Below are positions 1-5,255 of a stretch of 5,255 nucleotides of DNA, in pieces. The position numbers were made by a program, and so were the translations under genes. Position 1 is the stretch's first letter; every line of letters begins with the position of its first letter. The stretch covers positions 1-5,255 of the forward strand of contig PMUF01000352.1 in NCBI GenBank assembly GCA_003167015.1, read 5' to 3'. A model generated the notes under the pieces. It did no database searches, was not told the DNA's origin, and saw nothing but the letters and a program-made list of their open reading frames with translations. This DNA is from Chitinophagaceae bacterium. GTDB lineage: Bacteria; Bacteroidota; Bacteroidia; Chitinophagales; Chitinophagaceae.

Positions 1-993
1 CCCACCACCACCTCATTATGGCGTCAGGAGGAAGATCTCGTCAACGGATCGATCAGCAAGCTCAAGCTGTCAAAAATGAGAAACGTGACCTCCACCCTCA
101 TCAGCGTCCTGCGCGACTCCTGTTTTATCGAAGGCAGTTACACCCCGACCTGGCATGGCGCCTATCTTTCTGCCCGCAATAGCGGCGGCCCGTTGATGCA
201 ATTCGGAGTAGATTGTCATTTTGCCGATCAACATGCAGAGCTGACCATTACGGCCAATGATCTCCAGCCGTTGCTGGGTCATCTGGCAGTGGGCCATCAG
301 CAGTTCCTGACGATGGATATCTCCCCGGCAGTGAAGAACGGTGGCCAGTATTTCGAATCCACAGGCATGGACGGGGATGTGAAGGTCAGGCGTTGGCTGA
401 TCACTACCGGGATCGATCAGCTGCCGTACGTGCCCGTCACCCGGAAAGAATATCTGCAGGCGGCGAAAATCGAGCTGGCCGAAATCAAAGCCGCTATTAT
501 TGCCGAAGTAAAGGAGAAAGTGCCGGTACGTCCCGCCGCCATCCAGGAGGCAGAGAAGAAAGCGATGATCGATCAGCTGAAGGCTATGTATAGTGGGCTT
601 GCCCTGGAGGTTCGGATGCGGCAGTACCTGAAGAATTACAGGACAGACGAACAGTACCTGAAAGACAATACGGATAAGGAAACGGCCGGTGCAGACGGTA
701 CGATGCACCTGATGGAGGACCTGCTGGCGCATCTGCCGGCGACGGAGCTGGGCAAACCGGCTATCGTCAGCGTACCGGCCATCGACTTCAACGGATTCGA
801 GGATGGTCATACCGACAAGATGCTGGTCCGTATCAACCCCACTTATTTCAATGGCGGGCTTTCCGATGAAAAGCCGCAGCTGTTCCTGGTAGAATGGCGT
901 TATGATGCATCGAATGCAGCCGCAGCGGACATCGATCAGCAGCTGACCCAAAATTTGGACGGCCAGCAGCTGAAAGCGTTACTGGGGAAATAG
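1..993 (+). CDS. Unrecognised protein, 3' part (start lies upstream of the window)
   Basis: The frame is open from base 1 to the TAG at 991-993, giving 330 visible residues. The codons before the first ATG (base 76) read as ordinary protein (…NGSISKLKLSK-MRN), so that ATG is probably internal and the gene starts to the left. I do not recognise a family. The first ~145 visible residues look beta-rich with short polar turns (SYTPTWHGAYLSARN region). Residues ~148-225 are strongly helical and charged (RKEYLQAAKIELAEIKAA, then QEAEKKAMIDQLKAMY), which suggests a helical or coiled-coil segment. The C-terminal ~100 residues return to mixed structure (GKPAIVSVPAIDFNGFEDG; NPTYFNGGLSDEKPQLFLVEW) and end in a basic tail. 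No membrane segment is visible. A signal peptide cannot be judged because the N-terminus is missing. Codon use is GC-rich like the hydrolase gene 28 bases downstream, with which it may be co-transcribed. Coding status is well supported; function is unknown. Confidence 0.85.
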   Translation, partial: PTTTSLWRQEEDLVNGSISKLKLSKMRNVTSTLISVLRDSCFIEGSYTPTWHGAYLSARNSGGPLMQFGVDCHFADQHAELTITANDLQPLLGHLAVGHQQFLTMDISPAVKNGGQYFESTGMDGDVKVRRWLITTGIDQLPYVPVTRKEYLQAAKIELAEIKAAIIAEVKEKVPVRPAAIQEAEKKAMIDQLKAMYSGLALEVRMRQYLKNYRTDEQYLKDNTDKETAGADGTMHLMEDLLAHLPATELGKPAIVSVPAIDFNGFEDGHTDKMLVRINPTYFNGGLSDEKPQLFLVEWRYDASNAAAADIDQQLTQNLDGQQLKALLGK

Positions 994-1021
994 TTACATT
1001 TACCGGAACAATCGATCCACT

Positions 1022-2209
1022 ATGCCCAGGGCCCCAATCCCTTATAGATTGCTGTCGGTTTTATTTCTATTGGTCCTGTCGGCGCAGGGCAGCTTTTGCC
1101 AGCCCAACCCGGCCAAACCCGATCTCTGCCAGGGAAGTTATTACACTGAAGAACAGGCGGTCAGGGTATTACAGGATCTGTCCGATGAATATCACGACCG
1201 GGCCTCCTGGGAAAAAAGGGCGGCGTTGATCCGCCGCGGCATCCTCGAAGGGGCGGAACTGCAGCACATGCCCCGGCAACCTTTGACTGTCATCCGGACA
1301 GGCGTCCACCGCCAACATGAATACATCGTAGAGAACATTGCGATAGAGACCCTCCCCGGCTATTATCTTACCGGAAACCTCTACCGCCCCGCCCGGCGTA
1401 TTTCTTCCATGGCCGGCATCCTCTCCCCGCATGGTCATTTCTATCATCCTGACGGCCGGTTCCAGGAGCAGGAGCAGAAACTATGCGCGACACTGGCACG
1501 GATGGGTGCCACTGTCTTCACCTACGACATGGTCGGATTCGGGGACAACAGGCAATGTTCTCATGAGATCCCCAAGGCCCTCAAGTTGCAGACCTATAAC
1601 AGCATCAGGGCCCTGGACTTCCTTCTTTCCCTGCCAGATATCGATTCGTCCAGGATAGCCGTCACTGGCGCTTCGGGCGGGGGGACGCAGACCATCCTCC
1701 TGACAGCTATCGACAGCAGGGTAAAAGTTTCCGTGCCCATCGTCATGGTCTCGGCGTATTTCTTCGGCGGGTGCATCTGCGAGAGTGGAATGCCCATCCA
1801 TCGTCGTCCCGACCATCTCACCAACAATGTGGAGATCGCCGCTCTGGCAGCCCCCCGGCCCATGCTGCTGATATCCGATGACAGCGATTGGACGAGGAAC
1901 TGCCCCAGGGTCGAATACCCCTATATCCGGACGTTGTATAGCTGGTATGGGGTTCCTCAAAACGTCGGGAATGTTCACCTGACCGGCGAGAAACATGATT
2001 TAGGGCCCTCCAAGCGGCAGGCCGTTTACGCTTTTCTCATCAGGCAGCTCCGACTGGAAGACAAGACAATGCTGAAAGGAAGTGAGATAGACGAAAGCAA
2101 CAGTGCAGCGCTTAGCGTGGAATCATTGACGGTATTCAACCAGCAATATCCGCGACCCACGGGAGCAGTATCCGGCGATGAGGCGGTGATGGGCTTGTTG
2201 AATTGGTAA
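1022..2209 (+). CDS. Secreted alpha/beta hydrolase, acetylxylan-esterase / dienelactone-hydrolase-like
   Basis: The 395-residue protein should be a serine esterase or related hydrolase acting outside the cytoplasm. A signal peptide is clear: basic start, hydrophobic core at residues 10-20 (LLSVLFLLVLS), likely cleaved around 23-26. There is no good lipobox. The mature part has the alpha/beta-hydrolase landmarks in order: an oxyanion-type segment GILSPHGHF (132-140), a strand and turn TYDMVGFGDN (167-176), the nucleophile elbow G-A-S-G-G with Ser218, a candidate acid among Asp286/287/289 after APRPMLLISD, and a candidate catalytic His325 in GEKHDLG. Cys251 and Cys253 (GGCICESG), followed by TNNVEIAALAAPRP, recall the acetylxylan-esterase-like hydrolases of Bacteroidetes and Planctomycetes. 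The substrate is not shown by sequence; an acylated carbohydrate or other ester is the family-based guess. Residues ~350-395 form a tail beyond the core fold. ATG 1022 is chosen because the signal peptide follows directly; no strong ribosome site is visible. The gene lies 28 bases after the upstream gene and is plausibly in its operon. Confidence 0.88.
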   Translation: MPRAPIPYRLLSVLFLLVLSAQGSFCQPNPAKPDLCQGSYYTEEQAVRVLQDLSDEYHDRASWEKRAALIRRGILEGAELQHMPRQPLTVIRTGVHRQHEYIVENIAIETLPGYYLTGNLYRPARRISSMAGILSPHGHFYHPDGRFQEQEQKLCATLARMGATVFTYDMVGFGDNRQCSHEIPKALKLQTYNSIRALDFLLSLPDIDSSRIAVTGASGGGTQTILLTAIDSRVKVSVPIVMVSAYFFGGCICESGMPIHRRPDHLTNNVEIAALAAPRPMLLISDDSDWTRNCPRVEYPYIRTLYSWYGVPQNVGNVHLTGEKHDLGPSKRQAVYAFLIRQLRLEDKTMLKGSEIDESNSAALSVESLTVFNQQYPRPTGAVSGDEAVMGLLNW

Positions 2210-2242
2210 AACCGGGCGCACCTTCGCGTTCACCGGCGCCGC

Positions 2243-3004
2243 CTACAAAGTGATTTCCGCTCCGGGGGGTAATATTTTCAACCGGTCGCCGATGCCGAAT
2301 GCAGCAAATGATGTTTGCAGGTCGACCTGGTTCTGGGTGAAATGCCGCCAGCCTTCATAATGCAAAGGGATGATGGTAGCCGTTGGGAAGGCGGCGGCGG
2401 TGTCGATGGCGTCATTGGTGCCCATCGTCAGGTTGAAGGGTCCCCTTACGCGGGCAGCCCCTGCAAAAAGAAAGATATAATCCGGTTCGAACTTTCGGGC
2501 CACTTCGGCGACTCCCTCATAGAAGACTGTATCACCCGTTATATAGATTTCATAGTTCAGCCGGCCTTTCACGGATAGGATGAAGCCGATGACGTCGCCG
2601 GAAATAGGCTCGATCCCCGCAGGGCCATGACGGGCAGGAGTAGCTGTTATCGTGATGCTACTGCCATCAGGCGTTGTCAGGGTGCGGCTGTCCCAGGGCA
2701 TCAGGCCGATGCTGTTGCCCCCCAGCCGCCGGGCCCCGCTGACCGTCGTATAGGTATGGGTGACGGTTTGCAAGAGGGCCCTCCCGGCGGTGTCGAGGTT
2801 ATCCGGGTGCTGGTCATGGCTCAGCAGGACGACATCGATCTTTCCGATGGCTGTGGTGGAGGGAGACTGCACTTTGTCGAGGACGATCTTGCCGCCGCTG
2901 GAGAGATAACTATTACCGGCCGGATCGAGGGTGGGATCCGTCATCAGGCGTAGGCCGCCGATGGTGAGGATGGCCGTGGGGCCGCCAATATAGAGTGCCT
3001 GCAT
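2243..3004 (-). CDS. Metallo-beta-lactamase-fold hydrolase (UlaG-like, COG2220 type)
   Basis: A cytoplasmic metal-dependent hydrolase of the MBL fold; it has no signal peptide or membrane segment. The reading frame can start at TTG 3019 (258 residues), but ATG 3004 (253 residues) is preferred. A TAACTTTG promoter-like box overlaps the TTG, and the ATG follows an A8 leader and opens directly into the fold with MQALYIGGPTAILTIGG. Counting from the TTG start, candidate metal ligands are His68, His71 and Asp73 in SHDQHPDNLD, His131 in PARHGP, Asp163 in ITGDTVFY, and His220 in IIPLHYEG. The first motif is a spaced variant of the canonical HxHxDH, with Asn74 where the last His is usual. Such HDxHxDN variants exist in this broad family as I recall it, so activity is likely retained. 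The substrate is unknown; relatives include phosphodiesterase-, lactonase- and UlaG-like enzymes. It converges on the alpha/beta hydrolase gene (33 bases between stops) and diverges from the small gene at 3066. Confidence 0.88.
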   Translation of the reverse strand: MQALYIGGPTAILTIGGLRLMTDPTLDPAGNSYLSSGGKIVLDKVQSPSTTAIGKIDVVLLSHDQHPDNLDTAGRALLQTVTHTYTTVSGARRLGGNSIGLMPWDSRTLTTPDGSSITITATPARHGPAGIEPISGDVIGFILSVKGRLNYEIYITGDTVFYEGVAEVARKFEPDYIFLFAGAARVRGPFNLTMGTNDAIDTAAAFPTATIIPLHYEGWRHFTQNQVDLQTSFAAFGIGDRLKILPPGAEITL

Positions 3005-3016
3005 CGATTTTTTTTG

Positions 3017-3024
3017 CAAAGTTA
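3017..3024 (-). promoter_or_regulatory. Possible -7 promoter box of the MBL-fold gene
   Basis: Read on the minus strand this is TAACTTTG, an exact match to the Bacteroidetes -7 consensus TAnnTTTG. It ends 12 bases before the preferred ATG at 3004, and the intervening bases are almost all A. If used, transcription would start about 6 bases before the ATG, and the alternative TTG start would lie inside the promoter. No TTG/TTTG -33 element is found at the usual 17-23 base spacing upstream, so this is half a promoter and remains tentative. Confidence 0.4.
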
Positions 3025-3065
3025 AAGGGATTTTTCCGGGGGCGGAGATTTCCTATATTTATTCC

Positions 3066-3296
3066 ATGAATGACGATATCCGCGATGATTTGATCAATGG
3101 GGTGAAGAAGGTACATTATGCCTATCTGCGATTGTCGGATAAGCAGGCTCAGCAAATCTATGCCATGGAAGAAGAGGATCGCGCAGTGCATCCTTATATC
3201 GGAATGCTGATGCCGGGCTATGTTCAATTCGTACAGGAAGCAGATGCGCCAACGGCGGAGGAATCGATGATGATGTCGCTGTTGCTGATGGGTTAG
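3066..3296 (+). CDS. Small acidic protein of unknown function (76 residues)
   Basis: A 76-residue frame begins at ATG 3066 and ends at TAG 3294-3296. I do not recognise the family. The protein is acidic and mostly helical in character: an N-terminal charged stretch (MNDDIRDDLINGVKKVHYAY), a central LSDKQAQQIYAMEEEDRA segment, then a Met-rich, more hydrophobic C-terminus (IGMLMPGY; MMMSLLLMG). There is no signal peptide or clear membrane helix. It is divergent from the MBL-fold gene, with 61 bases between the two ATG codons. A TATATTTA sequence at 3054-3061 resembles the Bacteroidetes -7 box but has A in place of the last G, and would place transcription start almost at the ATG. Codon use matches the GC-rich neighbours. 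A longer frame on the opposite strand overlaps it, but its translation (His- and Ile-rich, no domain) looks like an antisense shadow. I favour a real small gene, with moderate certainty. Confidence 0.6.
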   Translation: MNDDIRDDLINGVKKVHYAYLRLSDKQAQQIYAMEEEDRAVHPYIGMLMPGYVQFVQEADAPTAEESMMMSLLLMG

Positions 3297-3326
3297 CGTT
3301 ACAGTAGTTTTGGGGATAAGTTTTAA

Positions 3327-3356
3327 TTTGTCATGCTAATAAATTTAGTAAATTTG
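3327..3356 (+). promoter_or_regulatory. Bacteroidetes-type promoter of the membrane-protein gene
   Basis: TTTG at 3327-3330 and TAAATTTG at 3349-3356 match the Bacteroidetes -33 (TTTG/TTG) and -7 (TAnnTTTG) elements exactly, with 18 bases between them, inside the known 17-23 range. Transcription would start near 3361-3363, leaving a leader of about 27 bases before ATG 3389. This is the best-formed promoter in the window. The surrounding 65 bases are very AT-rich, which raises the chance of random matches, so the exact two-element fit is suggestive but not proof. Confidence 0.6.
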
Positions 3357-3388
3357 ATAGTGTGATTGAAACTGAAAACCTTAAAACT

Positions 3389-4153
3389 ATGAGCGAGAAA
3401 TCATTTTACGATCTTGATTATATTATTGAGATTAACGAGCAGCGGCTCGAGGAATATACGACGGCCTACCAGAAAGTTTTGGAGCGCCTGACACACGTGA
3501 TCCTGATTTATTCGGCCATTACGATTTTTTTAATCCCCATTATTCAGGATAGTTCGTTGTTCAGGATAAGCAATCCGATTTTTTTATTGTTTCTTATAAT
3601 TTTCCTGGGATTGCTGGTTGTATCGCTGGTATTTACGATCAGGCTGATTATTCCCGGAGATTTGGCCTACCTGAATTTTCCAAAGAAATATTATAGAGAT
3701 TATCGAAAGGAATATGAAAAATCCATTGAGGATAAAGAGAGTATCAATGAATTATTAAAAGTATCTTATGTCAGGGAATTAGAAGAGATTTTGGCAAACA
3801 ACGAAAAGGCCTTGAGGATCAAAAGCACCTTTCAATACAAGGCATTGATATTTGCGTTAATATCCATTGTTCCTTATTTGGTCTGCCTGACTTTCCACCT
3901 TTCTCAAAAAAGCGATAATGTTCAAAAAGTTCAGATTGTGAATACCGAAAATTTGAGTAATTTTATGAAACCAGATACCATGGCAAAGTGCAAAGACGAT
4001 AAAAAAACCACTAATGTGGATGCAATAAAGGCGAACGACTATCCAGGGGTTGATAATAGTCTTGTGCTTGATTCACACCCTATTTATCGCAGGGAGAATT
4101 CTTCAGTTGCCTATACATTCACGTTTGACGGAAAGAAAGTCTATATAAAATAG
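3389..4153 (+). CDS. Three-helix membrane protein with soluble C-terminal tail; Pycsar/SLATT-effector-like layout
   Basis: The start is taken as ATG 3389 (254 residues). An in-frame GTG at 3362 would add nine residues but coincides with the predicted transcription start. Counting from that GTG, residues 11-42 form a charged helix (SFYDLDYIIEINEQRLEEY) leading into membrane helix 1 (about 45-62), a short loop with helix 2 (72-96), a polar helical stretch with KYYRDYRKEYEKSIEDK (109-125), then RELEEILANNEKALRIKS (138-155) running into helix 3 (160-181). The last ~80 residues are soluble and polar. An N-terminal helix, a membrane hairpin, then a helix with …NNEKALRIK… before a third membrane segment recalls PycTM/SLATT-type membrane effectors of nucleotide-signalled phage defence. 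This is a resemblance of layout, not a proven match, and no cyclase gene is in view. The gene is much more AT-rich than its neighbours, suggesting a separate origin. The secreted-protein gene follows 36 bases downstream. Confidence 0.85.
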   Translation: MSEKSFYDLDYIIEINEQRLEEYTTAYQKVLERLTHVILIYSAITIFLIPIIQDSSLFRISNPIFLLFLIIFLGLLVVSLVFTIRLIIPGDLAYLNFPKKYYRDYRKEYEKSIEDKESINELLKVSYVRELEEILANNEKALRIKSTFQYKALIFALISIVPYLVCLTFHLSQKSDNVQKVQIVNTENLSNFMKPDTMAKCKDDKKTTNVDAIKANDYPGVDNSLVLDSHPIYRRENSSVAYTFTFDGKKVYIK

Positions 4154-4189
4154 ATATCCCGCCAGGAATCAATTTCATCGATAACAAAG

Positions 4190-4972
4190 ATGCAGAAGCT
4201 CTTACGGCAATTATCAAGCTGGCACTGTATCCTGCTGATACCGCTTTTGCTATCCGGTATAATGGCAGTTGCGCAGAATGCTGAAGAAACAAGTGCCTGG
4301 ATGGAACGGATCAAAGTAATCCTGGCGGGGGAAAAAACGGGTAATCACTTGTTGTACAGGCTCGATACTTTAAAATCAGAATTTATTCCATCCAGGAGCA
4401 GGGTGGTTGATTATTTCAACAGGGATCTGGATTTCGGTTACAGGCACCGGCGCCTGAACGTCGAATTAAACATGTCCATGTATCAGGTCGATCTGTTGTG
4501 CTTCCATGATACTATTTACCTGAGTTCAGTCATTACCGATCCGGAGTTCTACTGGGAGCCCGATCTCAGTTCACGCCAATTCGACAGCGCCCATGTCATG
4601 CCCTATCTCAGCCGACGAAATAGATTTTACCGTTCGAAGAAAGATGTCAGCCAATTGTTTAGTGAGATCTCGCTGGACGAAGAGTATGCGTTTTATTGCG
4701 GGTATGCCGACTCGAAGACTGAAAAGGGACGATACATCGATTCGCTGGTCGACGCGGAAGATGTCAGCACGCTGACGGATATGTTGAAAAGTATTAACTG
4801 TGAAACCCAGTCTTATGGGATAGCCGGATTGGAACGGTTAGAAGCTCAGAATGTGGATCTCGCGCCCGAAATAACGTACCTGATCCGATATGTCAAACGG
4901 CGAAATTCGGAATTGACGACCTGCTCAGGTTGTCTTAGAGGCCTGGTCACAAGGATCTATTCGCGGAAATAG
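4190..4972 (+). CDS. Secreted protein of unknown function with C-terminal CxxC
   Basis: A 260-residue protein from ATG 4190 to TAG 4970-4972. The N-terminus is a clear signal peptide: basic MQKLLRQ, hydrophobic core at about 13-24 (CILLIPLLLSGI), then AVAQ-N at 26-30, a cut typical of Bacteroidetes exported proteins. There is no lipobox, so it is probably periplasmic or released. I do not recognise a family. The middle (residues ~55-180) is rich in aromatic and basic residues (SRSRVVDYFNRDLDFGYRHRR region; SRRNRFYRSKKD). The last ~70 residues look helical (DMLKSINCETQSYGIAGLERL; then LAPEITYLIRYVKRR), possibly like alpha-helical repeats, and close with Cys245-S-G-Cys248, a possible disulfide or metal pair. 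Cys104, Cys170 and Cys204 are the other cysteines of the mature part. The gene begins 36 bases after the membrane-protein gene with no clear promoter between, so co-transcription is plausible. It converges on the LytTR gene with six bases between stops. Confidence 0.82.
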   Translation: MQKLLRQLSSWHCILLIPLLLSGIMAVAQNAEETSAWMERIKVILAGEKTGNHLLYRLDTLKSEFIPSRSRVVDYFNRDLDFGYRHRRLNVELNMSMYQVDLLCFHDTIYLSSVITDPEFYWEPDLSSRQFDSAHVMPYLSRRNRFYRSKKDVSQLFSEISLDEEYAFYCGYADSKTEKGRYIDSLVDAEDVSTLTDMLKSINCETQSYGIAGLERLEAQNVDLAPEITYLIRYVKRRNSELTTCSGCLRGLVTRIYSRK

Positions 4973-4978
4973 AACGAA

Positions 4979-5255
4979 TTACAACCCCAGCACCGCTTTC
5001 AATTTCACATAACCGGCTTTACTGACGGGCACCTGTGCGCCGGAGGAAAGGATACAGAGATGACTGTCCTTTTCGTAGGGGTCGATACGGGTGACCTGCT
5101 GTACGTTGATGATATAGCTTCGATGCGTTCGGACAAAGCGATTGGGGTCGAGCACGTGTTCAAAATAGCTCATCGTCCTGTTCTTCAGGAAGGCGCCGTT
5201 GTGGGTGTGGATCTTGACATAGTCATCGGAGGCTTAGAGGTAGTTGATGTCTTCC
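4979..5255 (-). pseudogene. LytTR-domain response regulator, C-terminal part, interrupted by an in-frame stop
   Basis: On the minus strand the frame running in from the right edge reads EDINYL, then TAA (5234-5236), then ASDDYVKIHTHNGAFLKNRT, MSYFEHVLDP, NRFVRTHRSYIIN and finally QVPVSKAGYVKLKAVLGL. This is a near-complete LytTR DNA-binding domain: the YLEASDDYVKIHT-type first strands, FVRTHRSYIIN in the middle, and the (I/V)PVS ending before the last helix. The family usually has Glu where the TAA stands, and homology continues in the same frame on both sides, so a single G-to-T change (GAA to TAA) explains the stop better than a frameshift. LytTR proteins are transcription regulators, usually with an N-terminal receiver domain and a sensor-kinase partner; any receiver would lie outside the window. 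A 64-residue piece could start at ATG 5173 but would lack the first strands of the domain. Alternatives are a base-calling error or a truncated upstream protein still being made. The gene ends six bases from the converging secreted-protein gene. Confidence 0.8.

Noticed and set aside
70..951. A 293-codon open frame on the minus strand opposite the first gene
   Set aside because: Its translation is His/Gln/Arg-rich with no domain, and the plus-strand frame continues through the window edge with ordinary protein composition. It is an antisense shadow in GC-rich coding DNA.
995..1002. TACATTTA as a -7 promoter box before the alpha/beta hydrolase gene
   Set aside because: It lacks the final G and has no TTG element upstream at proper spacing. 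Read-through from the upstream gene is simpler.
1079..1102. Lipoprotein signal (Cys26) in the alpha/beta hydrolase
   Set aside because: The residues before Cys26 are G-S-F, which do not fit a lipobox with a small residue at -1; an ordinary signal peptidase I cut is more likely.
1481..1996. Minus-strand open frames inside the hydrolase gene
   Set aside because: They lie wholly inside a gene with clear catalytic motifs, and their translations show no family features.
2234..2241. CGGCGCCG palindrome between the converging hydrolase and MBL genes, considered as a terminator
   Set aside because: It has no loop and no T-run, so it does not make an intrinsic terminator; it is a short GC-rich palindrome.
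2913..3227. A 104-codon minus-strand frame covering the divergent region and small gene
   Set aside because: It overlaps the start of the MBL-fold gene in another frame and spans the promoter region; the translation is low-quality (His/Ile-rich then Arg/Pro-rich).
1..5255. CRISPR array, tRNA/rRNA genes, insertion-sequence ends
   Set aside because: No regularly spaced direct repeats, no tRNA-like cloverleaf, and no transposase or terminal inverted repeats were seen by eye on either strand.

Overview
The window looks like chromosomal DNA from a Bacteroidetes species, most likely a moderately GC-rich member of the Chitinophagaceae or a relative. The evidence is the TAnnTTTG-type promoter elements (Bacteroidetes -7 box), A-rich leaders in place of clear Shine-Dalgarno sites, secreted proteins whose signal peptides end near Ala-Gln, and a LytTR-type regulator. 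This assignment is an inference; there is no rRNA or other marker gene in the window.

Layout, left to right. (1) The 3' part of an unrecognised, probably conserved protein (1-993, +) enters from the left edge. After 28 bases comes a secreted alpha/beta hydrolase of the acetylxylan-esterase/dienelactone-hydrolase-like type (1022-2209, +), possibly in the same transcript. (2) A cytoplasmic metallo-beta-lactamase-fold hydrolase (2243-3004, -) converges on it. It shares a 61-base divergent intergenic region with a small acidic orphan gene (3066-3296, +). (3) A strikingly AT-rich gene follows under a near-consensus Bacteroidetes promoter (3327-3356). It encodes a three-helix membrane protein (3389-4153, +) with a C-terminal soluble tail, and its layout recalls Pycsar/SLATT-type membrane effectors. 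A secreted protein of unknown function with a C-terminal CxxC (4190-4972, +) follows 36 bases later. (4) At the right edge the LytTR DNA-binding domain of a response regulator lies on the minus strand (4979-5255). Its reading frame is interrupted by an in-frame TAA where the family normally has Glu, so it appears to be a pseudogene or carries a sequence error.

No coherent metabolic pathway links these genes. The first two may be an operon, the AT-rich membrane gene and the secreted gene may be another, and the rest are single genes. The points most worth checking are the nonsense codon in the LytTR gene and the compositionally foreign membrane-protein gene. No tRNA, rRNA, CRISPR array, insertion sequence or convincing intrinsic terminator was seen, and no gap between genes exceeds about 100 bases.
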